Of a DNA stretch of 12,830 nt, positions 1 to 6,591 are shown piece after piece; position 1 is the stretch's first letter; every line of letters starts with the position of its first letter. The translations under genes were made by a program, and so were the position numbers. The notes under the pieces are model-generated. The model did not search any database. It was not told the origin of the DNA and saw only the letters and a program-made list of their open reading frames with translations. Origin of the DNA: Pseudomonadota bacterium (GTDB lineage: Bacteria > Pseudomonadota > Gammaproteobacteria > Burkholderiales > Thiobacillaceae); contig JAUPLV010000056.1 of the NCBI GenBank assembly GCA_030836725.1, positions 1 to 12,830 of the forward strand. The letters run 5' to 3'.

Positions 1-1
1 T

Positions 2-238
2 GGGAATCTGGTGGAAGCGGACATCTGCCAGCACTGCCTGAAAGAAGTCCTGGAGAAGTACCTGCGAATCACCGAAGACGACCCGTTCGATCCAAAGTAC
101 AAGCAGAGCGACGAAGCCGACAAGGCGTACCAGGAACACCAGTTGCAACAAATCCTGTCCACAGAAAAGTTTTTAAAGAATTTCCGTGAGGCGGTGCAGG
201 CCAAGCACCAGAAGGATGCGGCAGACAAGACCGTTTAG
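2..238 (+). CDS. 3' end of an unrecognised protein gene (5' truncated by the window edge)
   Basis: The frame is open from the first bases of the window to a TAG stop, so this is most likely the C-terminal 78 or so residues of a longer protein. A GTG at position 11 could be a start, but nothing resembling a ribosome binding site is visible in the 10 bases before it. The product is strongly charged and looks helical, rich in Lys, Glu, Gln and Asp, with a CQHC (CxxC) pair near the beginning and no membrane segment. I do not recognise the family. The gene converges on the ychJ-like gene, with a 13-bp hairpin between them. That the reading frame is real is supported by its composition and by the hairpin just after the stop; the function is unknown. 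Confidence 0.6.
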   Translation, partial: GNLVEADICQHCLKEVLEKYLRITEDDPFDPKYKQSDEADKAYQEHQLQQILSTEKFLKNFREAVQAKHQKDAADKTV

Positions 239-247
239 CGTCAGAAA

Positions 248-278
248 CAGCGCGGAGGCCAGCACGGCCTCCGCGCTG
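248..278. terminator. Perfect 13-bp hairpin between convergent genes
   Basis: CAGCGCGGAGGCC (248-260) pairs perfectly with GGCCTCCGCGCTG (266-278) around a 5-nt loop. It begins 10 bases after the stop codon of the plus-strand gene and lies 36 bases past the stop of the minus-strand ychJ-like gene. It can therefore serve both. No U-tract follows on either strand, so it may act as an mRNA 3'-end stabiliser or a Rho-assisted stop rather than a classical intrinsic terminator. Confidence 0.6.
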
Positions 279-314
279 CGTTAACGGAACCGTATCCAGC
301 GAACACGACCTGAT

Positions 315-701
315 TCATTCGTGAATCTCGCCATCGACATAGAGCCAGAGCCCGTCGACCCGCTCGAAACGGCTGGTTTCGTGCAACCTGAAGGCGCGGC
401 CATTCAATTTGTAGCGCGCGACGAATTCCACTGTCGCATGGGTTTCATCCAGCGGCATGTAGGCTTTCACCGTCAGCCCCAGCCATTTCGGACTCGGGCT
501 GGCGTCCAGATCAAGCGACCCGGGGCGTTTTTCCGGATGCCAGGTGGCCCGCAGATAATCTTCTCGGCCCAAAACGAAAGCGCTGTAGCGCGAGCGCATC
601 AAGGTTTCCGCATCCGGCGCGGACTCGCCCGCATGAAAGCGCCCACAGCAGGTTTCATAGGCGCGGCCCGATCCGCAGGGACAGGCCGGATTCACCTTCA
701 T
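315..701 (-). CDS. YchJ-family SEC-C metal-binding protein (UPF0225)
   Basis: The 128-residue product starts MKVNPACPCGSGRAYETCC. This is the N-terminal SEC-C-type cysteine motif (CxC...CC) that binds zinc in the YchJ/UPF0225 family, and it is followed by an NTF2-like alpha/beta domain (about residues 30-128) with the family signature MRSRYSAFVLG. Function is not established for the family; zinc binding is known for SEC-C motifs in general. The open frame extends 45 codons further upstream, but that part lies inside tesA. I chose the ATG at 701 because it falls directly before the metal-binding motif and overlaps the tesA stop as ATGA, implying translational coupling with tesA on one transcript. 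Only the N-terminal SEC-C copy is present; there is no C-terminal second copy, as E. coli YchJ has. Confidence 0.88.
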   Translation of the reverse strand: MKVNPACPCGSGRAYETCCGRFHAGESAPDAETLMRSRYSAFVLGREDYLRATWHPEKRPGSLDLDASPSPKWLGLTVKAYMPLDETHATVEFVARYKLNGRAFRLHETSRFERVDGLWLYVDGEIHE

Positions 702-1321
702 TTCCGCGGACAGCGCAGCTGATTTTTGATGTGGGGCCATACCGCGTCGAGCATGGCGGACTGAGCCTTTTCGTTGGGATGGATTCCGTCGGCCTGCATC
801 ATGCCGGGGACCACGCCCACCTCGCAGACGAAGCACGGCACATGGGTGATTTTTTCGGCGCGTGCCACCTCGCCATACAGCTTCGCCACCGCACTGGCGT
901 AAGCCTTGCCGTAATTCGGCAGCACCGGCGCTTCCAGCAGCGCAACCCAGGCGCCGCTCGCCTTGGCCTGGCGGATCAGGCCCTGCAGGTTCTGCCGGAT
1001 CACGCGGGGCGACGTGCCGCGCAGGGCATCGTTGCCGCCCAGCGAGATCAGCACGCCATGCGGATGTTGCCGTTCAAGCGCCGGGGCAAGGCGCTGCAGG
1101 CCATTTTGCGTGGTGTCGCCGCTGACGCTGGCGTTGACCACGCGCCACCGCGGCGCAACTTTTTTCAGGCGCGCGTCGAGCAGATCAACCCAGCTTTGCC
1201 CCGCTGCCAGGCCGTAGCCGGAACTCAGGCTGTCGCCGACGATCAACAGGGTACATTGGCTGGCCGCAGCCCAACCCGGCAGCCAAAACAACCATAACAG
1301 CATCCACACGCGATAATTCAT
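698..1321 (-). CDS. tesA: TesA-type GDSL arylesterase / lysophospholipase L1 / thioesterase I
   Basis: The 207-residue product has a signal peptide (hydrophobic residues 5-18, likely cleavage after Ala20 in AWAAA-type sequence), so it is periplasmic. SGNH hydrolase blocks appear in order: GDSLS (29-33, nucleophile Ser31), SVSGDTT (Gly68 oxyanion), GGND (95-98, Asn97) and DGIHPN (Asp178, His181 of the triad). Family members hydrolyse acyl esters, lysophospholipids and acyl-CoA. Length and motifs match E. coli TesA closely. The start is well placed: AAGGTG lies six bases before the ATG. It is divergent from ybbA by 28 bp, the same arrangement as in E. coli, and its stop overlaps the ychJ-like start. 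The extra cysteines near the C-terminal part (CFVC, residues 163-166) could form a disulfide in the periplasm; this is inference. Confidence 0.95.
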   Translation of the reverse strand: MNYRVWMLLWLFWLPGWAAASQCTLLIVGDSLSSGYGLAAGQSWVDLLDARLKKVAPRWRVVNASVSGDTTQNGLQRLAPALERQHPHGVLISLGGNDALRGTSPRVIRQNLQGLIRQAKASGAWVALLEAPVLPNYGKAYASAVAKLYGEVARAEKITHVPCFVCEVGVVPGMMQADGIHPNEKAQSAMLDAVWPHIKNQLRCPRK

Positions 1322-1349
1322 TCATTCACCTTGACCTGGCTCCATCCCA
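1322..1349. promoter_or_regulatory. 28-bp divergent gap between tesA and ybbA
   Basis: Only 28 bases separate the two divergent start codons. The gap contains the tesA ribosome binding site (AAGGTG, read on the minus strand), but no Shine-Dalgarno sequence is visible before the ybbA ATG at 1350. There is no room for two separate promoters, so the promoters for each gene must lie partly inside the coding sequence of the other. I could not find convincing -35/-10 boxes. Confidence 0.3.
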
Positions 1350-2051
1350 ATGACGCTCCCAGACAGCGCCCAGTTCCCCGTCGTCATCGCCCGCGCGCTG
1401 TCGCAGCGCGTGACCACTGCCGACGGCGCGCTCGCCATCCTCAACGAAATCGAGCTATCCGTCAAAGCCGGGGAAACGCTCGCCATCACCGGGGCTTCCG
1501 GCTCCGGCAAGTCCACCCTGCTGGGGCTGCTGGCGGGGCTCGACCAGCCCTCGTCGGGTGAAATCGAGCTGCTCGGCCAGCGCCTCGACGATCTCGACGA
1601 GGACGCCCGCGCGCGCCTGCGTGCCGGTCGCATCGGTTTCGTGTTCCAGTCGTTCCAGCTGTTGCCCGCGCTGACCGCGCTGGAAAACATCTTGTTGCCG
1701 CTTGAACTGGCCGGCCGCGCCGATGCCCGCGAACGCGCCACCCACTGGCTCGAACGCGTCGGCCTTACCGCACGCGCCGGCCACACGCCGCGCCAACTGT
1801 CCGGCGGCGAGCAGCAGCGCGTCGCCATCGCCCGCGCCTTCGCCACCGATCCCGAAATCGTCTTCGCCGACGAACCCACCGGAAATCTCGATGCCGACAC
1901 CGGCGCACGCATCATTGAGCTGTTGTTCGAACTCAATGCCTCCGCCCACACCACCCTGATCCTGGTCACCCACGACGACGCGCTGGCGGCACGCTGCCAG
2001 CGGCGGCTACATCTGGTCGCAGGGCATATTCAGAAGGCGGCGCGCGCATGA
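1350..2051 (+). CDS. ybbA: ABC transporter ATP-binding protein YbbA (LolD/MacB class)
   Basis: The product is a 233-residue nucleotide-binding domain with all ABC motifs: Walker A GASGSGKST (48-56), Q-loop FVFQSF (Gln100), signature LSGGEQQR (150-157), Walker B VFADEP with catalytic Glu175, D-loop GNLD and H-loop His208. It belongs to the type VII (LolD/MacB-like) ATPases, whose partners are FtsX-type permeases that act mechanically on periplasmic or outer-membrane substrates rather than pumping across the inner membrane. Its stop overlaps the start of the ybbP gene as ATGA, so ATPase and permease are coupled. The start lacks a clear ribosome binding site but agrees with family length. The substrate of YbbA-YbbP is unknown; linkage to TesA suggests a lipid or acyl-ester role, which is inference from synteny. 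Confidence 0.95.
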   Translation: MTLPDSAQFPVVIARALSQRVTTADGALAILNEIELSVKAGETLAITGASGSGKSTLLGLLAGLDQPSSGEIELLGQRLDDLDEDARARLRAGRIGFVFQSFQLLPALTALENILLPLELAGRADARERATHWLERVGLTARAGHTPRQLSGGEQQRVAIARAFATDPEIVFADEPTGNLDADTGARIIELLFELNASAHTTLILVTHDDALAARCQRRLHLVAGHIQKAARA

Positions 2052-4603
2052 CCTTCATCCGGCTCGGCCTGTGGCTGCTGCGGAGGGAGCGCACCAGCGG
2101 CGAATGGCGGGTGCTGCTGCTGGCGCTCATCATCGGCGTCGGCAGCGTCAGCACCACCGGCTTTCTCGGCGACCGCATCAAGCGCGTCATGAGCGAACAG
2201 GGCGCCAGCTTTCTCGGCGCCGACCTGCTCGTCACCAGCCCACGTCCGATTGCAACCTGGCCCAGTCATGCACTTCGAACCAGCGGCGCGCTCGAATTCG
2301 CCAGCATGGTCAGCCGCGGCGACGCTTTCCAGTTGGCGACGCTGCGCGCGGTCGACGCATCTTATCCGCTGCGTGGCGAGGTACGCATCGCCGACCGTCC
2401 GTTCGAAACCGGCACGCCGCGCCCGGCGCAGCCGCCGCCCGGCGCGATCCATGTCGATCAGGAATTGCTGGCGCTGCTGGATGCGCGGGTAGGCGATGCG
2501 GTGCGGATCGGCGAGGCCGAATTTCGCATCGCCGGCGTGGTGACCGAGGAACCCGGCCAGCTCGGCGGCGTGTTCGGTTTCGCCCCGCGCGTGTTCCTGC
2601 GCGCCGACGAAGTCGCACAAACCAGCGTGCTACAGCCCGGCAGCCGGCTCACCTATATCTACCAATTCGCGGGCGAACCCGATCAGCTTGCCGCATTCAG
2701 CGCCGCGCTGAAACCCGCGCTCGACAGCACCCAGCGCCTCATCGGTTCGCGCGAAGGCGTCGAGACCCTGCGCGGCGCTTTCGCCAACGCCGACCGCTAC
2801 ATCCAGCTCACCGCGCTGATCAGCCTTTTGCTGTCGGTGGCCGCCATCGCCATCGCCGCGCATCGCCACGCGCTGCGCCATTACGATCAGGCAGCCCTGC
2901 TGCGCTGCTTCGGCGCCACCACGGCGCAACTGCGTGCGCTCTATGCCGCCCAGCTGCTGACGCTGGGACTGCTCGGCAGCATCCTGGGCGTGGCGATCGG
3001 CGCGCTGACGCAGCAGGCGCTGGCGGGGCTGATCCTGCCGGACGCCGTCACCCGCCTGCCGTCGCTCGGCCTGGCGCCTATCGGAGTCGCCGTCGCCAGC
3101 GGCCTCCTGGCGCTGGCGGGCGCCAGCCTGCCCGCCCTGATGCGACTGATCCGCGTGCCGCCGCTACGCGTCCTGCGGCGCGATCTGCCGCCGTTGCCGG
3201 CCGCCGCCTGGATCGGCGCGGCGGTCAGCGGGTCGGCGCTGCTGAGCCTGATCGCCTGGTACGCGGGCGATGTCAAACTGGTCGGTATCTTCGTCGGCGC
3301 GCTGGCTGCGCTGGTCGTCGTACTGGCCCTGCTGGCACGGCTGGCGCTGGTGGCCGGGCGCGGCGTGCAGCGGATCAGCTACGGGCCGCTGCGCTTCGGC
3401 CTCGCGCAACTGCTGCGCCACCGCTTCGACAGCACGCTGCAGCTCGGCGCCTTCACCCTGGCGCTATTTCTGGTGGCCCTGCTGGCGCTGGTGCGCAGCG
3501 ACCTCATCGACGGCTGGCGCCGGCAGTTGCCGCCGCGGGCGCCCAATTACTTTCTGGTGAACATCGCGCCGCACCAGCAGGACGCGGTGGCCGAGTATCT
3601 GTCGCAGCACCGCCTGCAGGCGTCCGAACTCTATCCCATGGTGCGCGGCCGCCTGGTCAGCAAGAACGGCATCCCCATCGCCGACACCCTGCCGCCGGAA
3701 GCGCGCGACAGCAACACCCTGCGGCGCGAACTCAACCTCACCTGGACCGCCGTGCTGCCCGCCAACAACGCCGTGCTGGCCGGGCGCTGGCACGGCGACC
3801 CGCGCGCCGCCGCACCCGTAAACGATACGCCGGTGGGTGCACCCGTAAAGGGTACGCCGGTGGGTACCCCGCTGCTGCGCAGCGACCCTTCCACAGAAAT
3901 CTCGGTCGAATCCGGAATGGCCGAGCGTCTGAATCTCGCCATCGGCGAAACGCTCGGTTTCCAGATCGGCGACCAGACGCTCGCCGCCCGCATCACCAGC
4001 ATCCGCAGCGTGAAGTGGGACTCGATGCAGCCCAACTTCTTCGTCATCTTCGCGCCCGGCCAGCTCGACGCGCTGCCCGCCAGTTCCATCGCCAGCGTCC
4101 ACATCCCTCCGGACGCCGCCGGCGTGCTGCCCGGCTTCATCAAGACCTTTCCCGGCATCACCGTGCTCGCGCTCGACAAGCTCATCGCCAACATCGAGGC
4201 GGTATTCGCGCAGATCATCGGCGCGATTCAACTGCTGCTGGGATTTCTGCTCGCCGCCGGCATGGCGGTCGTGGTCGCCACGCTGCTGGCCAGTCTCGAC
4301 GCGCGCCAGCAGGAAGCGGTGCTGCTGCGCACCCTGGGCGCCCAGCGCGCCTATCTGGCCAAGGGGCTGTGGAGCGAGTTCATCGCGCTCGGCGTGCTGG
4401 CCGGCCTGCTCGCCAGCATCTGCGCCGAAATCGCCATGGCGCTGATCGCCGACCGCCTGTTCGACCTGCCGGTCCGCCCGCATCCCTGGCTATGGCTCAC
4501 CCTGCCGGTGGCCGGTGCGCTGCTGGTGGGGGTGAGCGGCTGGCTGACCACGCGGCACATCACCCGCGTGCCGCCGATGCAGTCGATCCGGGCGCTGGGG
4601 TGA
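2048..4603 (+). CDS. ybbP: FtsX-family ABC permease YbbP
   Basis: The 851-residue inner-membrane protein has an N-terminal membrane segment (about 21-41), a large periplasmic MacB-PCD-like region (about 45-250) and FtsX core helices (about 254-271, 298-320 and 344-368). Further helices lie around 388-436 and 466-482. A second periplasmic region runs from about 490 to 715, and three C-terminal helices lie at about 720-745, 778-800 and 813-835. This duplicated FtsX layout is typical of YbbP (E. coli protein about 804 residues). The conserved run ELNLTW, then SGMAERLNLAIGETLGF, then MQPNFFVIF matches YbbP. The start overlaps the ybbA stop (ATGA), so the two are expressed as one unit. The extra length relative to E. 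coli is partly a proline-rich insert at residues 589-606 made of a tandem 9-residue repeat (described separately). Substrate unknown. Confidence 0.93.
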   Translation: MTFIRLGLWLLRRERTSGEWRVLLLALIIGVGSVSTTGFLGDRIKRVMSEQGASFLGADLLVTSPRPIATWPSHALRTSGALEFASMVSRGDAFQLATLRAVDASYPLRGEVRIADRPFETGTPRPAQPPPGAIHVDQELLALLDARVGDAVRIGEAEFRIAGVVTEEPGQLGGVFGFAPRVFLRADEVAQTSVLQPGSRLTYIYQFAGEPDQLAAFSAALKPALDSTQRLIGSREGVETLRGAFANADRYIQLTALISLLLSVAAIAIAAHRHALRHYDQAALLRCFGATTAQLRALYAAQLLTLGLLGSILGVAIGALTQQALAGLILPDAVTRLPSLGLAPIGVAVASGLLALAGASLPALMRLIRVPPLRVLRRDLPPLPAAAWIGAAVSGSALLSLIAWYAGDVKLVGIFVGALAALVVVLALLARLALVAGRGVQRISYGPLRFGLAQLLRHRFDSTLQLGAFTLALFLVALLALVRSDLIDGWRRQLPPRAPNYFLVNIAPHQQDAVAEYLSQHRLQASELYPMVRGRLVSKNGIPIADTLPPEARDSNTLRRELNLTWTAVLPANNAVLAGRWHGDPRAAAPVNDTPVGAPVKGTPVGTPLLRSDPSTEISVESGMAERLNLAIGETLGFQIGDQTLAARITSIRSVKWDSMQPNFFVIFAPGQLDALPASSIASVHIPPDAAGVLPGFIKTFPGITVLALDKLIANIEAVFAQIIGAIQLLLGFLLAAGMAVVVATLLASLDARQQEAVLLRTLGAQRAYLAKGLWSEFIALGVLAGLLASICAEIAMALIADRLFDLPVRPHPWLWLTLPVAGALLVGVSGWLTTRHITRVPPMQSIRALG
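3812..3865 (+). repeat. In-frame 27-bp tandem duplication inside ybbP
   Basis: Two adjacent 27-bp units (3812-3838 and 3839-3865) differ at only two positions. They encode APVNDTPVG and APVKGTPVG (residues 589-606), followed by a partial third start (TPL). The units are exactly in frame and sit between the conserved GRWHGDP and STEISVESGMAERL stretches of the second periplasmic region. From memory, E. coli YbbP has no comparable insert at this point. The DNA also contains GGGTACGCC...GGTGGGTACCC-like self-complementarity. Confidence 0.85.
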
Positions 4604-4694
4604 AGTATTGGGGGGCGCCGCCCCGGAAACGCAGCAGTTCTTCCTTGCCGGGGGTTTTGATACCCTTCGGCCTTTCCTTCCTTATCCGCCGACC

Positions 4695-4790
4695 ATGAAC
4701 GAACAAATTCAAACGCCGGATCGGCTTCGCCCGCGAGGCATCCGGACTTCTTTGCCGCAGCCCGAAGTGCGCCTGATCGGCCCCGCATGA
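4695..4790 (+). CDS. Possible 31-codon leader ORF before the methyltransferase gene
   Basis: An ATG-initiated 31-codon frame ends in a TGA that overlaps the methyltransferase ATG (ATGA at 4787-4790). That overlap is the usual geometry of translational coupling, and the methyltransferase start itself has no visible Shine-Dalgarno sequence. Against it, this ORF also lacks a ribosome binding site, and its peptide (MNEQIQTPDRLRPRGIRTSL and onward) is rich in Arg and Pro with no recognisable features. A 13-bp hairpin (4716-4745) lies inside it. The 90 bases before it (4604-4694) hold no other gene and no convincing terminator for ybbP. Confidence 0.2.
   Translation: MNEQIQTPDRLRPRGIRTSLPQPEVRLIGPA
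4716..4745 (+). promoter_or_regulatory. Stable hairpin upstream of the methyltransferase gene
   Basis: CCGGAT (4716-4721) pairs with ATCCGG (4740-4745). Inside it GCTTCGC (4724-4730) pairs with GCGAGGC (4733-4739), one pair being a G-U wobble, leaving a 2-base bulge on one side. It lies 41 bases before the methyltransferase ATG and is not followed by a U-tract, so it is more likely an RNA structure in the leader than a terminator. Confidence 0.35.
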
Positions 4791-5671
4791 AGCGAGCCGC
4801 CCCCTCCGCCCCCCCTTCGCCCAAAACGGCATACGCCGATCCGCTGGCGGAAGTGTTGCGCCCCGGCCAGTCGATCGAACTTCTGAAGGAGCTGCACATC
4901 CTGACGCGCGACGGCAAGCTCAACCAGGACAGCCGCCGCAAGCTGAAGCAGGTCTACCACCTGTGCAATTTCATCGAGCCCCTGCTGAACGATGTGCTGG
5001 GCCGGCAGGACACGCTGACGCTGGCCGACCATGGCGCCGGCAAGTCCTATCTGGGTTTCATCCTGTATGACCTGTACCTGAAGGATCGGCCGGGGGCTCA
5101 CATTTACGGCATCGAAACGCGCGACGAGCTGGTGGAAAAGTCGCGCGAGCTCGCGGCGCGGCTGGGCTTTCCGCGCATGAGCTTTTTGAACGCGACGGTG
5201 GCGGAATCGACCCAATCGGAGTCGCTGCCGCCGACCATCGACATCGTCACCGCGCTGCACGCCTGCAATACCGCGACCGACGACGCCATCCAGTTCGCGC
5301 TCGCCAAGCAGGCGCGCCACATCGTGCTGGTGCCATGCTGCCAGGCCGAGGTCGCCGCCGTGCTGCGCAAGCACAAGAACGCGTCGTTCGGCATGACCCC
5401 GCTGTCGGAAATCTGGCGCCACCCGATCCACACCCGCGAGTTCGGAAGCCATCTCACCAACGTACTGCGCTGCCTGCAACTGGAATCGCACGGCTACCAG
5501 CTTACCGTCACCGAGCTGGTCGGCTGGGAGCACTCGATGAAGAACGAACTCATCATCGCCACGCGGACCAACGCACCGCGCCGGAATGCGCGCGAACGCC
5601 TGCTGCACATCCTGCAGGAACTGAATTTACAGGAACTCGAAGAACGCTTTCTCGGCCCGCAGCCGGCCTGA
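4787..5671 (+). CDS. Class I SAM-dependent methyltransferase (Methyltransf_32-like)
   Basis: The 294-residue protein has a low-complexity N-terminus (residues 1-18), a helical region (about 20-75) and then a Rossmann methyltransferase fold. Motif I is LADHGAGKSYLGF (79-91), an acidic residue that should bind the SAM ribose is Glu110 in YGIETRDEL, and a late motif is VTALHACNTATDDAI (154-168). LVPCCQAE (181-188) follows. The GAGKSYL, ALHAC and PCC combination is that of the Methyltransf_32 family (METTL25/GSTCD relatives) and of bacterial homologues usually annotated only as SAM-dependent methyltransferase. The substrate is unknown. The start is uncertain because no ribosome binding site is visible, but all conserved motifs lie downstream. 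It follows ybbP by 183 bp on the same strand and could be in its operon. Its stop codon lies 9 bases before a long palindromic repeat. Confidence 0.85.
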   Translation: MKRAAPSAPPSPKTAYADPLAEVLRPGQSIELLKELHILTRDGKLNQDSRRKLKQVYHLCNFIEPLLNDVLGRQDTLTLADHGAGKSYLGFILYDLYLKDRPGAHIYGIETRDELVEKSRELAARLGFPRMSFLNATVAESTQSESLPPTIDIVTALHACNTATDDAIQFALAKQARHIVLVPCCQAEVAAVLRKHKNASFGMTPLSEIWRHPIHTREFGSHLTNVLRCLQLESHGYQLTVTELVGWEHSMKNELIIATRTNAPRRNARERLLHILQELNLQELEERFLGPQPA

Positions 5672-5680
5672 AAACCGCCT

Positions 5681-5815
5681 AGGGAACCGCTGATTAACTT
5701 GTCATTGCGAGGAGCGCAGCGACGCGGCAATCCAGAAATGCCCGCTTGATCAATACGCTGGATTGCTTCGCTGCGCTCGCAATGACACCCATATCGAATT
5801 AATCAGCGCTTCCCT
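5681..5815. repeat. 135-bp long-palindrome intergenic repeat (MITE-like)
   Basis: The ends are 17-bp inverted repeats with one mismatch: AGGGAACCGCTGATTAA (5681-5697) and the complement of 5799-5815. Inside them a second pair, 5700-5735 and 5758-5787, forms an imperfect long stem (TGTCATTGCGAG... and ...CTCGCAATGACA) with small bulges, closed by a loop of about 22 nt (5736-5757). There is no ORF. The inner GTCATTGCGAGG...GGCAATCC pattern resembles, from memory, dispersed repeats seen in many bacterial genomes. A 9-bp GGCCTGAAA occurs at 5665-5673 and again immediately after the right end (5816-5824), but on the left it is 7 bp away from the repeat end, so it is not a clean target duplication. 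Confidence 0.75.
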
Positions 5816-5848
5816 GGCCTGAAAGCGGGTGAGCGTTCAAACGGGGGC

Positions 5849-6028
5849 ATGCGTATGCCCATCTCCAGCTTTGTCTTCGCCACGCTGCTTCTGCTGGGCG
5901 GTTTGGGGGGATTGCGCCACGCCGCAATACCGGACGACCGTTCGCCCGATCCGGCCTGCCAACCAGGCTTCAGCGGGGAGATTGCAGCGGCGTCAGTTTC
6001 ACCGGCACGCTCTGCGTATCCGTATTGA
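5849..6028 (+). CDS. Possible small exported protein (59 codons), antisense to the yaeQ 3' end
   Basis: An ATG frame preceded by a G-rich stretch (GGGGG) gives a 59-residue peptide beginning MRMPISSFVFATLLLLGGLG. It has a positively charged start, a hydrophobic core (residues 6-21) and a small-residue cleavage-like HAA before a hydrophilic tail rich in Asp and Pro, so the whole resembles a signal peptide plus short mature part. The last 59 bases overlap yaeQ on the opposite strand, which weakens the case. The start codon sits inside a 6-bp hairpin (GGGCAT 5845-5850 with ATGCCC 5855-5860), which could occlude it or could be a weak stop for yaeQ. I recognise no homologue. This is the only thing I see between the palindromic repeat and yaeQ. 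Confidence 0.2.
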   Translation: MRMPISSFVFATLLLLGGLGGLRHAAIPDDRSPDPACQPGFSGEIAAASVSPARSAYPY

Positions 6029-6512
6029 TCCAGATTTCGCCATCCTGCACCATGCATTGCAGGCGCATGCTGCGTTCGGCCAGCGCCGCCAGTGCCTGGC
6101 TGGTTTCGGCGGGCAGCTGCAGCACGGTCAGATTGGAGAACCGCGTGAGCTTGCCGGCGATCTGCTTCCACCACACTTCGCAACCGGCGCTGTAGCACAG
6201 CACCACGACCTGGTCGGCGCGGCCGCAGGCGCGGCGGATGCGCGTGTCGTCGGGCTGGCCGAGGTCGATCCACAGGGTGATTTCGCCAGTCAGATTCCTC
6301 ACCCAGACTTCCGGTTCATCCACGTCGAACAGCCCCCTGGTGAAGGCTATCCCCTCCTGGGCGTAAAGGGCATAGGCCAGCACCCGCGCCATCATGCGCT
6401 CGTCGGTTTCGGACGGATGGCGCGCGATGGTCAGCGCATGGTCGGCGTAGACGTGCCGATCCATGTCGGCGATCTGTAAGTCGGCTTTGTAAATGGTGGC
6501 CTTGAGTGCCAT
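5970..6512 (-). CDS. yaeQ: YaeQ family protein
   Basis: The 180-residue product matches E. coli YaeQ (181 residues) along its length: MALKATIYKA start, TIARHPSETDERMM (28-41), FTRGLFDVDEPEVW (57-70), LWIDLGQPDDTRIRRA (80-95), the WW pair (114-115) and MRLQ...DGEIWI near the end. Structural work on the family places it in a PD-(D/E)XK nuclease-like fold, with acidic residues such as Glu67/Glu68 and Asp83 as candidate metal ligands; the cellular role is not established, and an early claim that YaeQ suppresses rfaH mutations was disputed. The start has GGAG seven bases upstream. The gene begins 33 bases after the cold-shock gene's terminator on the same strand, with no obvious promoter of its own in that gap. 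Confidence 0.95.
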   Translation of the reverse strand: MALKATIYKADLQIADMDRHVYADHALTIARHPSETDERMMARVLAYALYAQEGIAFTRGLFDVDEPEVWVRNLTGEITLWIDLGQPDDTRIRRACGRADQVVVLCYSAGCEVWWKQIAGKLTRFSNLTVLQLPAETSQALAALAERSMRLQCMVQDGEIWINTDTQSVPVKLTPLQSPR

Positions 6513-6544
6513 GGGAACTCCACATGTGTCCGGAGAGCAACAAT

Positions 6545-6573
6545 AAAAAAACCCCGGCGAACCGGGGTTTTTT
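6545..6573 (-). terminator. Intrinsic terminator of the cold-shock gene
   Basis: CCCCGG (6552-6557) pairs with CCGGGG (6562-6567) around a CGAA loop. Seven As on the left and six Ts on the right make it U-tailed on both strands. It lies just past the stop of the minus-strand cold-shock gene. This is the clearest intrinsic terminator in the window. Confidence 0.92.
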
Positions 6574-6591
6574 CACATCAGGTCGAGAAAA

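Noticed and set aside
702..836. 45-codon N-terminal extension of the ychJ-like gene
   Set aside because: It lies entirely within tesA, is Arg-rich and unlike the family, while the ATG at 701 sits right before the CPCGSG motif and couples to the tesA stop.
1322..1973. Minus-strand frames opposite ybbA (215 and 172 codons)
   Set aside because: They are Ser/Arg- and Gly/Gln-rich shadows of an ABC ATPase with all motifs intact on the plus strand.
3464..4483. Long minus-strand open frame (339 codons) inside ybbP
   Set aside because: It is a high-GC shadow of ybbP: the product is Arg/Gly/Gln-rich low-complexity sequence with no motif, while the plus-strand frame is a full FtsX permease.
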